A stretch of 64,000 nt of DNA, taken from assembly GCA_963740835.1 (NCBI GenBank), contig CAVUFH010000003.1, forward strand, positions 372,001 through 436,000, in the 5' to 3' direction. A model generated the notes under the pieces. That model did not search any database. It worked only from the letters and a program-made list of their open reading frames with translations, and was not told the origin of the DNA. Numbering within the stretch: position 1 is the stretch's first letter; each line of letters starts with the position of its first letter. Of this stretch, positions 17,904-26,428 are shown in pieces. Origin of the DNA: CAVUFH01 sp963740835 (GTDB lineage: Bacteria; Actinomycetota; Acidimicrobiia; IMCC26256; PALSA-610). Both the position numbers and the translations under genes were made by a program.

Positions 17904-18437
17904 CTACTTCCTCGTCGCGCCCCGGCTCTCTGCATACGTAGACGCGCCTTGCGTCCACTCGGGGCCGTTCCCCCAATTGTCGCGCGTGCGCTTGGCCCGA
18001 AAGTCCGGGTCGAAGTGCTTGCACGCCGCGGAATACCGCTTGAGCGTTTCGGTGCCTTCGGTCAGCGACCAGAAGTCCTCTTCGAGAGAGAACTTTCCGT
18101 CGCCCGCGTACTCGAGCACCGTCATGCCGGGGAAGTCGATCGGCGCCGCGCCGGGCTCCGGGTTGTCGCGGCGGTTCTGCATGTACACGACGACCCGACC
18201 GTCGTCACCGATCATGTGCCACTCGTACGCGGTGTAGATCTCGCCATAGTCCTCCATCGTCGGCTTGATCCACGCCCGCACTTCCTCGCGGCCCTTCTTG
18301 GACCCGAGGATGTGCTCGATGTAGGTGACGTCTTCGGTGAAGCACTCGTCGCACCACGCGTCCCAGTCCTCGCCGACTGCACCGAGCTCCCAGTAGTTGC
18401 GGAACGCGGCGTCGACTTCTTCACGGTTGAAACTCAT
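17904..18437 (-). CDS. NTF2-like/SnoaL family protein
   Basis: This 177-residue protein has the cone-shaped NTF2-like pattern: FRNYWELGAVGEDWDAWCDE, the FTEDVTYIEHILG strand, KGREEVRAWIKPTME and a C-terminal AFRAKRTRDNW-like helix (FDPDFRAKRTRDNWGNGPEW). Members range from polyketide cyclases to isomerases and scaffolds, so no reaction is assigned. It is the first gene of a two-gene unit with the Fpg-type glycosylase, 2 bp apart, a pairing I cannot explain. ATG 18437. Confidence 0.82.
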   Translation of the reverse strand: MSFNREEVDAAFRNYWELGAVGEDWDAWCDECFTEDVTYIEHILGSKKGREEVRAWIKPTMEDYGEIYTAYEWHMIGDDGRVVVYMQNRRDNPEPGAAPIDFPGMTVLEYAGDGKFSLEEDFWSLTEGTETLKRYSAACKHFDPDFRAKRTRDNWGNGPEWTQGASTYAESRGATRK

Positions 18438-18451
18438 GCACCGGACGGTAC

Positions 18452-19135
18452 TCAGGACCCTCCGGGGACGACCACTCCCGATTCGTAGGCAACCATCACG
18501 AGCTGGGCGCGGTCGCGTGCATCGAGCTTGGTGAGGAGGCGGCTCACGTGCGTCTTCGCGGTCGCGTGCGACATGAACAACTGCTCCGCGATCTCGGCGT
18601 TCGAAAGACCGCGAGCGACGGCGCCGAGCACCTCGTGCTCGCGCTCGGTGAGCAGATCCAGGCCCGCGTTCGGGGAGGTGACGGGCTCGACCGGCTGCTG
18701 CGCGAAGCGTTCGATCAACCGGCGGGTGACCTTGGGTGCGAGAAGCGCATCCCCTTCCGCGACGACGCGCACCGCGGCGAGCAGGTCATCGGGAAGTGTG
18801 TCCTTCAGGAGGAACCCGCTCGCACCCGCGCGCAGTGCTTCGAACACGTACTCGTCGAGGTCGAAGGTCGTGAGGATGAGCACGCGCGTGGCCGCGGTCG
18901 CGTCGGCGGCCGTGATGCGACGGGTCGCTTCGAGCCCGTCCATCTCCGGCATGCGGATGTCCATGAGGAAGACATCGGGATGTTCGCGGCGCGCGATGTC
19001 GACCGCCTCGACACCGCTCGCGGCTTCGCCGACAACTTCGATGTCGGCCGCCGACCGCAACAGCACCGCGAACCCGCTGCGCACGAGCGCCTGGTCATCG
19101 GCGACGGCGACACGGATCGTCGGAGCTGAGATCAC
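18452..19135 (-). CDS. LuxR-family (NarL type) response regulator
   Basis: The 227-residue protein has an N-terminal receiver with acidic pocket ADDQ, phospho-Asp in DVFLMDIRMPEMDG, Thr in LILTTFD and Lys in GFLLKD, followed by a LuxR HTH (LTEREHEVLGAVARGLSNAEIAEQLF, about 160-185). GTG start; GTGA overlaps the repaired kinase stop by 4 nt, so the pair is translationally coupled. It is probably phosphorylated by that kinase and may bind the 20-bp palindrome at 20370-20389. Confidence 0.95.
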   Translation of the reverse strand: MISAPTIRVAVADDQALVRSGFAVLLRSAADIEVVGEAASGVEAVDIARREHPDVFLMDIRMPEMDGLEATRRITAADATAATRVLILTTFDLDEYVFEALRAGASGFLLKDTLPDDLLAAVRVVAEGDALLAPKVTRRLIERFAQQPVEPVTSPNAGLDLLTEREHEVLGAVARGLSNAEIAEQLFMSHATAKTHVSRLLTKLDARDRAQLVMVAYESGVVVPGGS

Positions 19136-20314
19136 TCAGGTGCTCCGTAGGGAAGCGTGGCGCGGATCGCGAAGCCGCCGCCCGCGCGGGGCCGCTTCGA
19201 GCGCGCCGCCGTAGACCGCGACCCGTTCGCGCATCCCGACCAGACCGTGACCGCCGTTGGTCGCGCGGCCGTTGACGCCACGCCCGTCGTCGGTGATCTC
19301 GAGCCGGACCACACCGGGCTCGTAGTCGACGACCACGATCGCGTGGGCCGGACCCGCGTGCTTCAACACGTTGGTGAGGGCTTCCTGCACGATGCGGTAG
19401 GCGGTGAACGACACACCGGGCGGCACGTCACCCGCGCCGCCCTCGACGCGCACTTCGACCTCGAGGCCGGCCGCCCGGACCGAGTCGACCAGGCGCGGCA
19501 GTTCGGCGAGATCGGGCGCGGGTTCGTATTCCGCGCCGGTGTCTTCCCGCAGCACGCCGAGCATCCGGCGAATCTCCGTCAGGGTGGAACGGCTGGTGTC
19601 GGCGATCGCTTCGAGGGACTTCTTCGCCTCGACCGGGTCGGTGTCGATGATGTGCGCGCCCACACCGGCCTGCACCGCGATGACGCCCATCGAGTGCGCG
19701 ACCACGTCGTGGAGCTCCTGCGCGATCCGCAACCGCTCGTCGGCCACCGCGCGCTTCGCTTCCTCGTCGCGCTCGCGGACGAGCAGTGCCGCGCGTTCTT
19801 CGAGCTGCTCCATGTAGAGGCGCCGGTTCCGGATCGTCGACCCGAAGAAGTACGCAGCAGTGAAGACCGCGATGTTGGAGAACAGGTCTGCCGCATTGAG
19901 ATCAGGCGCGCCGAAGATTCCGAGCAGCACGAAGCAGGCCGCGATCGTCAACGCCCCGACGAGACGGCGACGCGTACCGCAGTATGCGGCGATCGTGTAC
20001 GTCCCGATGAGGACGATTTGCGAGACCGGGCCGCTCTCGTATTCGGCGAGCGTCAGGATCATCAAGCCCGCTGCCGAGGCGACCAGCACCGGCAATGGGG
20101 CACGGCGGCGGAAGTAGTACGGCACTATCGATGCGATCGTCAGGACATATGCGAACAGCGTCGGGCGCCGGTAGGGGTCGTTCGAATTCGCGAGTGTCAG
20201 CGGCGCGATGACGAGGAACGGCGTCGTGATGAGCGCGTCGATGATCCACGGATTGAGATTGCGGATCCGGCCGACCAGGCGGGTCAGCCTCACCGAGAGC
20301 GGCGCGTTCTCCAC
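19132..20314 (-). CDS. Two-component sensor histidine kinase (HisKA_3), apparent frameshift near 3' end
   Basis: Repaired length is 393 residues. Four to six N-terminal hydrophobic segments (about 20-150) form a membrane sensor without a large external loop. A coiled-coil linker follows, then the HisKA_3 dimerisation helix with phospho-His (RIAQELHDVVAHSMGVIAVQ) and a HATPase domain (IVQEALTNVLKHAG; EITDDGRGV; GGHGLVGMRERV). As read, the frame leaves the family after GGALEAAP and would stop at 19136. Removing one C from the run at about 19188-19191 restores AGGGFAIRATLPYGAPE and a TGA at 19132-19134 that overlaps the regulator start, the expected coupling. GTG start at 20314. Confidence 0.88.
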
Positions 20315-20489
20315 GGCTTCACGCTACGACGGGACCGCGCGCCGGGCATCGACCTCTGAGCCATCCCTGCGTACATCCAGAGATGTACGCCGGGATGACG
20401 CGTGACACAAACGGCCCATCCCCGGATGCAGCCCAGCAACGTCCGTGCGCCCGACGATCCCACGGCCGCATCAGCGCATCGTGGCGGGC
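20315..20489. promoter_or_regulatory. Divergent control region between two-component system and ABC exporter
   Basis: This 175-bp gap must hold promoters for both the kinase/regulator operon (minus) and the ATPase/permease operon (plus). It contains a perfect dyad, CGTACATC CAGA GATGTACG at 20370-20389. No other strong palindrome is visible. The arrangement suggests one regulator controls both directions. Confidence 0.6.
20370..20389. promoter_or_regulatory. 20-bp palindromic operator candidate
   Basis: CGTACATC-CAGA-GATGTACG has perfect 8-bp arms around a 4-bp spacer, which is the geometry of a dimeric LuxR-type response regulator site. It lies 55 bp from the kinase start and 100 bp from the ATPase start. 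Binding by the adjacent regulator is inferred from position alone. Confidence 0.6.
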
Positions 20490-21266
20490 ATGACAACGCT
20501 GCTCGCACACCCCCAGTCCCAATCCTCGACATCCAACGACATGCACGTCGCCGCCCGGGCGGTCGCCGCAACCAAGGTCTACGGCAGAGGTGAGGCCGAG
20601 GTGAGGGCCCTCGACGGAGTCAGCGTCGACTTCGCGAGCGGCCGCTTCACCGCGATCATGGGGCCCTCCGGCTCCGGCAAGTCGACGCTCATGCACGCCC
20701 TCGCGGGCCTCGACACGTTGACCTCCGGCTCGGTGCTGATCGGCGAGACCGACCTCGGCCGGCTCAACGACAAGAAGCTCACGCAGCTGCGGCGGGACCG
20801 CATCGGTTTCGTCTTCCAGTCGTTCAACCTGATCCCGACGCTCACCGCGGCCGAGAACATCGTGCTGCCGATGAAGCTCGCGGGTCGCAAGCCGGAGAAG
20901 TCGTGGATCGACAACGTCGTCGAGACCGTCGGCTTGCAGTCGCGGTTGTCGCACCGGCCGTCGGAGCTTTCCGGCGGGCAGCAACAGCGCGTCGCCGTGG
21001 CGCGTGCCCTGGCGAGCCGGCCCGAGATCATCTTCGCCGACGAACCCACCGGCAACCTCGACTCCCGCACGGGTGCCGAGATCCTCAACTTCATGCGTCA
21101 GGCCGTGCGCGAGCTCGGACAGACGATCGTGATGGTCACCCACGACCCGGTGGCCGCGTCGTACTCGGACCGCGCGGTGTTCCTCGCCGACGGCCAGATC
21201 GTCGACGAGCTCTCCGATCCCACGTCCGACTCGGTCTTCGACCGCATGCGCACGCTTGGAGCCTGA
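20490..21266 (+). CDS. MacB-like ABC transporter ATP-binding protein (second system)
   Basis: This 258-residue ABC ATPase has Walker [11 protein letters not shown]-loop [17 protein letters not shown], signature [15 protein letters not shown], Walker [15 protein letters not shown] and H-loop VTHD. It is closely related to the ATPase at 12576-13325 and shares its NLIPTLTA segment. ATG 20490 is likely; an internal ATG at 20541 starts at the conserved domain. One base separates its stop from the permease ATG. It diverges from the two-component system. Confidence 0.95.
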   Translation: MTTLLAHPQSQSSTSNDMHVAARAVAATKVYGRGEAEVRALDGVSVDFASGRFTAIMGPSGSGKSTLMHALAGLDTLTSGSVLIGETDLGRLNDKKLTQLRRDRIGFVFQSFNLIPTLTAAENIVLPMKLAGRKPEKSWIDNVVETVGLQSRLSHRPSELSGGQQQRVAVARALASRPEIIFADEPTGNLDSRTGAEILNFMRQAVRELGQTIVMVTHDPVAASYSDRAVFLADGQIVDELSDPTSDSVFDRMRTLGA

Positions 21267-21267
21267 A

Positions 21268-23808
21268 ATGTTCTCGCTGACGCTCAAGTCCATCCGGGCC
21301 AAGAAGGCCCGCTTCGTCCTCACTGCCGTCGCCGTCATGCTCGGCGTCGCCTTCATGGCGGGCACGCTCGTGCTCACCGACACCATCAAGCAGACCTACA
21401 ACGACCTCGCGAGTCAGGTGTACAAGGACACCGACGCGGTCGTGCGTTCCGCGAACACGGTCGAGGCCGATGGCTCGACGACCCGCGGCACCATCGATGC
21501 CGGCGTACTCCAGCAAGTTCGCAACACTCCCGGTGTCGCCGCGGCCGAGCCCCAAGTGCTCGGTGTGGCAATGGTCGTGGGTCGCGACGGTGAGCTGCTC
21601 GACAGCAATCGCAACCGTGCGATCCCGATCGGCATGGCGTGGCAGGACGACACGCGTACCAACCCCATGCAGCTCGTCGACGGCACCGCCCCTGTCGCCG
21701 CGAACGAGATCGTCATCGACCGCGCGTCGGCGAACAAGGGTGACTTCGCCCTCGGCGACGAGATCACTGTGGTTGCCCAGTCGGGGTCCGCGCAGTACCG
21801 GCTCGCGGGCATCGCGACGTACGCAGGCAAGAGCGACGCGGCCGGTGCGCAAGTCGTCGCGTTCAACGCCGAGACGGCGACGAACGTGTTGGGTAGTCCC
21901 GATCAGTTCGACGCCATCGACGTCGTCGCTGCGCCGGGTGTCTCACAGCACGAGCTCGTGGCGGCGCTGAAGTCGTCGATCAGTACGCCCGACGTGAGCG
22001 TGGTCACCGGCACCGCAGCGATCGACGAAGCGCGCGCCGCGAGCGGGAGCCAGCTCTCGTTCCTGAACACGTTCCTCATGACGTTCGCCATCGTCGCCCT
22101 GCTCGTCGGTTCGTTCGTGATCTACAACACGTTCTCGATCACCGTTGCGCAGCGCACGAAGGAGACCGCGCTGTTGCGGGCGATCGGGGCCAAGCGCAAG
22201 CAGGTGTTGCGATCGGTGATGTTCGAGTCGATCGTCACCGGCGTGTTCGCCTCAGCGATCGGTGTTGCAGCCGGCATCTTCATGGCCAAGGGCATCGCGT
22301 TCGCCTTCACCGCCTTCGGCTTCGCGCTGCCTGCGGGTGGCACGGTCGTCAACTCGAGTGCGATCGTCATCTCGATGGTCGTCGGGACGGTCGTCACGGT
22401 GCTCGCGGCGTACATCCCGGCCCGCCGGGCGGCCAAGGTCGCACCGATTGCCGCCATGCGCGACGTCTCGGTCGATCGCACGGCTACGTCGGTCCGCCGC
22501 GCCGTTATCGGCACGGTCGTCACAGTTGCCGGTGCCGTGTTCATCGCGCTCGGCCTGTCGGACGGTGCGATCCCGGCCGTCGGTCTCGGTGCTCTGCTGG
22601 TGTTCGTCGGTGTCGCGGTCCTCGGCCCGGTGATCGCCGGTCCGTTCACGAAGGTCCTCGGCGCACCGCTCCCCCGCCTGCGGGGGATGGCCGGCACCGT
22701 CGCCCGGCAGAACGCGGCCCGCAACCCGCGGCGCAGCGCGGCGACGGCATCGGCGTTGATGATCGGTGTCGGCCTGGTGGCGTTCATCACCGTGTTCGCC
22801 GCGTCCACGAAGGCCTCGATCAACGCATCGGTCGACAACTCGGTGCGCAGTGACTGGATCGTCGAGACCGCGTGGGGCATGGGCGGACTGAGCCCGGAAG
22901 CCACGAAGACGCTCGACGCATTGCCGGAGACGGCGAGCGTCACGCCGTTGCGGTACGCCCCGGTCTCGATCGACGGCACCGGACTCGACGTCACCGCGTT
23001 CGATCCCGCGCACGTCGGTGACGCGATCGACTTGCACGCACGGCAAGGCGACCTCACGAAGCTGGGTCCGAACGACCTCGCGGTGTGGCAGGTCACGGCC
23101 AAGGAAAAGGGCCTCGCGCTGGGTGACTCGGTGTCGGTGAAGTTCGCCGACACGGGCGAGCAGACGTTCACCGTCCGCTCGATCTACGACGAGGAAGGCC
23201 CGACCGGCGGCTACGCGATCTCGCTGGCCGCGTTCGACGCCAACGTCGCCAACCACGTCGACAACTATGTGCTGGTCGACGCGAGCAAGGGGTACACGGG
23301 CGAGCAGGTCCGCCACGCGCTGGAGACCACGCTCGACAAGTACCCGAACGCAGACGTGATGACCCAGGACGAGTACAAGGGCACGGTCGCCGCGCAGATC
23401 GATCAGATGCTGAACCTGGTCTACGTGCTGCTGTTCATGGCCCTCGTGATCGCGCTGTTCGGTATCGCCAACACGCTGGCACTGTCGGTGTTCGAACGGA
23501 CCCGGGAGATCGGTTTGCTGCGGGCGGTCGGTATGAGCCGGGCGCAGATCCGCTCGTCGGTGCGTTGGGAGTCGGTGCTGATCGCGATGTTGGGCACGGT
23601 GCTCGGCACGGCCATCGGTCTCGGCTTCGGGTACGCGATGGTCGAGGCGATGAAGGACAAGGGCATCGGCACGCTGGCCATCCCGACCACGCAGCTCGGC
23701 TACGTCGTGGTGGTGGCGGCGTTCGCCGCGGTGGTCGCGGCGGCGGTACCCGCTTTCCGCGCCGCCCGCCTCGACGTCCTCGACTCGATCAAGGGAGGGA
23801 GCGACTGA
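21268..23808 (+). CDS. MacB-like ABC transporter permease (second system)
   Basis: This 846-residue permease is paralogous to the 849-aa protein at 10011-12560 and has the same order: N-terminal helix (FVLTAVAVMLGVAFMAGTLV), extracytoplasmic domain, FtsX domain with FSITVAQRTKETALLRAIGA, further helices, a second external domain and a C-terminal FtsX domain with FERTREIGLLRAVGMSRAQI. The pair probably forms a mechanotransmission-type exporter, perhaps for antimicrobial peptide or lipoprotein stress, since such systems often sit beside a two-component system. ATG 21268 begins one base after the ATPase stop. It ends before a strong terminator. Confidence 0.93.
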   Translation: MFSLTLKSIRAKKARFVLTAVAVMLGVAFMAGTLVLTDTIKQTYNDLASQVYKDTDAVVRSANTVEADGSTTRGTIDAGVLQQVRNTPGVAAAEPQVLGVAMVVGRDGELLDSNRNRAIPIGMAWQDDTRTNPMQLVDGTAPVAANEIVIDRASANKGDFALGDEITVVAQSGSAQYRLAGIATYAGKSDAAGAQVVAFNAETATNVLGSPDQFDAIDVVAAPGVSQHELVAALKSSISTPDVSVVTGTAAIDEARAASGSQLSFLNTFLMTFAIVALLVGSFVIYNTFSITVAQRTKETALLRAIGAKRKQVLRSVMFESIVTGVFASAIGVAAGIFMAKGIAFAFTAFGFALPAGGTVVNSSAIVISMVVGTVVTVLAAYIPARRAAKVAPIAAMRDVSVDRTATSVRRAVIGTVVTVAGAVFIALGLSDGAIPAVGLGALLVFVGVAVLGPVIAGPFTKVLGAPLPRLRGMAGTVARQNAARNPRRSAATASALMIGVGLVAFITVFAASTKASINASVDNSVRSDWIVETAWGMGGLSPEATKTLDALPETASVTPLRYAPVSIDGTGLDVTAFDPAHVGDAIDLHARQGDLTKLGPNDLAVWQVTAKEKGLALGDSVSVKFADTGEQTFTVRSIYDEEGPTGGYAISLAAFDANVANHVDNYVLVDASKGYTGEQVRHALETTLDKYPNADVMTQDEYKGTVAAQIDQMLNLVYVLLFMALVIALFGIANTLALSVFERTREIGLLRAVGMSRAQIRSSVRWESVLIAMLGTVLGTAIGLGFGYAMVEAMKDKGIGTLAIPTTQLGYVVVVAAFAAVVAAAVPAFRAARLDVLDSIKGGSD

Positions 23809-23840
23809 CCCGACTGAATGACCCGCAAGTCATCCGCCCG

Positions 23841-23880
23841 AACGGCGCCGTTCCCGCTCTCAGCGGGAGCGGCGCCGTTT
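23841..23880 (+). terminator. Strong intrinsic terminator after second ABC operon
   Basis: AACGGCGCCG (23841-23850) pairs with CGGCGCCGTT (23870-23879). The stem continues inward through TCCCGCT/AGCGGGA to a three-base loop (23859-23861), giving about 18 bp, and TTTCTCTT follows. The UbiB gene on the other strand ends inside the loop (stop 23860-23862). Confidence 0.85.
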
Positions 23881-25482
23881 CTCTTGCAAGCGCCGTTTCT
23901 CTTGCAAGCGCCGTTTCTCTTCCAGGCGCTCGCGGATGATCTCCCGCCGCTGCTGCACGTCGCGGTAGGTCAGCCGTTCGGTGTCGGCGGAAACGCCCAT
24001 GCCGGCTTTGATCGAGTCGATGTCGAACTCGTTGACGAGCGCGGGGTCGATCCCGAGCTCGGCGGCGAGTCGCTGCCCGTGCCGCATCGCGATCTCCGTG
24101 TGCACCTGTTGGACCTCTTCCAGGATGTCGAGGTCAGGCGCGAGGCGCGCGATCGCGCCGTCGAGGAACATCATGTTCTTCACGAACAGCATGAGCTCCT
24201 TCGGCGCACGCGCGCCGTGTTCGAGCAGCTTCTTCGTGAGCTCCTGCAACCAGTGCACGAGCTCATCCGCCGAGAGCATCGTCGGGTCGACGGTCTGGTC
24301 GAGATCGAGGTCGTGGTACACCGCGTCGAGATTCGCGTCCGGTGGGAACGCGCCGAGGTCGCGGAGCGCACGGAGCTGGCTCATCGTGTCGCCGCTCGTC
24401 GCGCCGACGAGCAGCGTCAGGAACGCCATGCGCTTGGCCTCGTCGAGCCGCCCGGTGATGCCGAAGTCCATGAGCACGGTGCGGCCGTCGGGTTGCACCA
24501 TCAGGTTGCCACCATGCAGGTCGCCGTGGAAGACGCCGTACAACATCGCGCCTTCCATGAATCCGACGAGCCCCGCGTGCAGCACCGCCTCGGTGTCGAC
24601 GCCGGCGTCGCGCATCGCCGCGACGTCGTCCCACGGGATACCGCGCAGGCGCTCCATCACGAGCACGCGGCGTGTCACCAGCTGCGGGTGCGGGCGCGGG
24701 ACGAGCAGCGCGCGCTGACCCGTCTGCGCGAGCACGCTCGCGATGTCGAGCATGTTCTCCGCCTCGAGGCGGAAGTCGAGCTCCTCGACGATCGTCTCCG
24801 CGAACAGCTCGACGAGTGCGGGCGGGTTGGCGAGCGCGGCGATCGGGATGCGCCCGGTGAGCCGCGGCGCGAGCCACGCCATCGCCTCGAGGTCCTGGCG
24901 CACGAGCTGCGCGATCTGCGGCCGCTGCACCTTGACAACGACTTCCTCACCGGTCCGCAGCCGGGCCGCGTGCACCTGCGCGATGGACGCGGCCGCGATC
25001 GGTGTCCGGTCGAAACTGACGAACACGTCGTCGAGCGAGCGGCCGAGCTCCATCTCGACGACCCGCCGGACCGCGTCGAACTCCTCGGCCGGCACCCGGT
25101 CGCGCAACAGTTTGAACTCGGCGACGAGCTCGGGCGGGAACAGCCCTTCGCCGCCCGAGATGATCTGACCGAGCTTGATGTAGGTCGGTCCGAGCCGGCC
25201 GAAGGCGATGCGCAGCCGGCGCGAGATGCCGCACTTGCTCGCCGCGCCACCCTGGCGTCGTTCGAGGACCGCCCACGCCGCGAGCGCGTAACCGACCTGG
25301 CCGACGACCTTGGCCAGCCGGCCGAGCGGCGGCAGGTGCCCGGTCTCGAGCCATTGCGGCACCTGGGCCTGCGCTTGCGCGCGCAGGCGGGGCACATCGG
25401 CCCGCCAAGGCATGGCCTCGGGATCCACCACCCAAGGGCCGTCGTCGGTGAAACCGCCGATCGCGAGGTCAGGCGAAGCCAT
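23860..25482 (-). CDS. ABC1/UbiB (AarF) atypical protein kinase-like protein
   Basis: This 540-residue protein belongs to the UbiB/COQ8-like family. The family A-rich/KxGQ signature reads LGPTYIKLGQIISGGEGLFP, the Lys of the VAVK-like strand lies in EEVVVKVQRP, the Glu-rich EELDFRLEAENM follows, then the catalytic loop FHGDLHGGNLMV and DFG-like MDFGITGRL. Members act on isoprenoid/quinone metabolism through ATPase rather than protein kinase activity. The last 20 residues are a repeated EKRRLQ basic tail encoded by an 18-bp tandem repeat that overlaps a terminator. ATG 25482. No quinone biosynthesis gene is adjacent. Confidence 0.92.
   Translation of the reverse strand: MASPDLAIGGFTDDGPWVVDPEAMPWRADVPRLRAQAQAQVPQWLETGHLPPLGRLAKVVGQVGYALAAWAVLERRQGGAASKCGISRRLRIAFGRLGPTYIKLGQIISGGEGLFPPELVAEFKLLRDRVPAEEFDAVRRVVEMELGRSLDDVFVSFDRTPIAAASIAQVHAARLRTGEEVVVKVQRPQIAQLVRQDLEAMAWLAPRLTGRIPIAALANPPALVELFAETIVEELDFRLEAENMLDIASVLAQTGQRALLVPRPHPQLVTRRVLVMERLRGIPWDDVAAMRDAGVDTEAVLHAGLVGFMEGAMLYGVFHGDLHGGNLMVQPDGRTVLMDFGITGRLDEAKRMAFLTLLVGATSGDTMSQLRALRDLGAFPPDANLDAVYHDLDLDQTVDPTMLSADELVHWLQELTKKLLEHGARAPKELMLFVKNMMFLDGAIARLAPDLDILEEVQQVHTEIAMRHGQRLAAELGIDPALVNEFDIDSIKAGMGVSADTERLTYRDVQQRREIIRERLEEKRRLQEKRRLQEKRRRSR
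23873..23926. repeat. 18-bp tandem repeat x3 within UbiB 3' end
   Basis: Two identical copies of CGCCGTTTCTCTTGCAAG (23873-23890 and 23891-23908) are followed by a diverged third (23909-23926). Read on the minus strand, each unit adds six residues (about EKRRLQ) to the UbiB C-terminus. Copy number may vary between strains through slippage. Confidence 0.85.
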
Positions 25483-25617
25483 CCTCGCAGGGTAGGTGGA
25501 GTTCCGGCGACATCCGGCAACCGCGAACGTGCGGACGAACGGAGCCCCGCTCGGCGAAGCCCCCACTGCGCGCAGTGAGGGAGCCATAGAAGTGGTCGCC
25601 GAATGTCGCCAAAACCT
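25483..25617. repeat. REPIN-like inverted repeat pair with internal palindrome
   Basis: GGCGACATCCGGCAACC (25506-25522) and GGTCGCCGAATGTCGCC (25594-25610) are 17-bp arms, inverted with two mismatches, 71 nt apart. Between them CACTGCGCGCAGTG (25564-25577) is a perfect palindrome. The same 17-bp core occurs at 17016-17032. The whole gap between UbiB and the small lipoprotein gene is taken up by this structure, so it also carries the UbiB promoter or the upstream transcript end. Confidence 0.6.
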
Positions 25618-26112
25618 CTACTTGCCGGTGCAGCGGTGGCCCCACGGCGCGGAACCCTGCCACCGGTACAGATCGAGCGCGAGGAAGTCCTGGTCCCACG
25701 GCGCGGCCAGGGCCGGGTCGACGCCGACGAGGTCGGGCCGGCCGGCATGACGCGCGGTGTTGTTCCAGGTCGACTGCGAGAACTGGTACGCGCCGCGGTA
25801 GGTGCCGCTGCCGCTGACCGCGCCATAACCGCCCGCGGTGTCGCTCTCGTGCGCGCGCGTGCAGGCGAGGAACGGATGCTGCGAGATGTCACCGCTGACG
25901 CCGTAGCGCGCGAGCGGCGAACATCCGGCGGCGAGTGCGACGACGAGACCCGCGCCGAGCAGCGTCAGGGTGCGCTTCGGGAACCGCCGTCGCGCCTTCG
26001 GCGGCGTTACTGCTGCGTCCGGATCGGTGGGGCTTGCGTCGGTATGGCGGTGATCGTCGGTGAAAGCACCGGCGTCGCTGGCTTCGTTGCGCGCGTGAGC
26101 ACGGTTGTGCAT
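25618..26112 (-). CDS. Small lipoprotein with transglycosylase/Rpf-like domain
   Basis: The 164-residue protein has a 45-residue polar N-terminus, a hydrophobic segment ending in a lipobox-like LVVALAAGC, and a compact C-terminal domain: ACTRAHESDTAGGYGAVSGS, GTYRGAYQFSQSTWNNTARH, then DLVGVDPALAAPWDQDFLAL and WGHRC. The E-SD-GGY...YRGAYQF pattern is the lysozyme-like fold of resuscitation-promoting factors, with Glu as probable acid. It should cleave peptidoglycan at the cell surface. GGAGG lies 8 nt before ATG 26112. The cytoplasmic N-terminal extension before the membrane segment is unusual for an Rpf. Confidence 0.83.
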   Translation of the reverse strand: MHNRAHARNEASDAGAFTDDHRHTDASPTDPDAAVTPPKARRRFPKRTLTLLGAGLVVALAAGCSPLARYGVSGDISQHPFLACTRAHESDTAGGYGAVSGSGTYRGAYQFSQSTWNNTARHAGRPDLVGVDPALAAPWDQDFLALDLYRWQGSAPWGHRCTGK

Positions 26113-26428
26113 TCGTTGCCTCCTGGGGGGAGCGGGGACCCGAACTGGTCGCCCGGAGAGCGCGCGGTCAGTGGTCGATCGCGCGGACCGGGACCGTAAT
26201 CAGGGCCGGTTCGGCTGCCCGAACGCGGATTCGGAGAACCGGACGGACGTAGTCCCATGGGGCCATGCCGTCGCCGCGGCGGCTGCGTCGCCCGGGCGGG
26301 GCCTGGCGGGAGCCCGTGGGACCTGGCCGGGCCTCCGGCGACGGGGCCGTAGTCCGGGCGCGTCATTTTTCGGCGCAGCGGCCAAACTGGGCGGCAATGC
26401 CCGATCCGCCGCCCGTGCTGCCGCGCCC
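26113..26428. promoter_or_regulatory. Divergent intergenic region, Rpf-like lipoprotein and FAD oxidoreductase
   Basis: This 316-bp gap separates two divergent genes and presumably holds both promoters. It contains a short hairpin CCGAA-N6-TTCGG (26219-26234) and G/C-rich text but no recognisable -35/-10 pair. No coding frame here has a ribosome site. Confidence 0.4.

Noticed and set aside
19157..20359. 400-aa plus-strand frame opposite the histidine kinase
   Set aside because: No domain and no ribosome site; the kinase/regulator on the minus strand has clear motifs.
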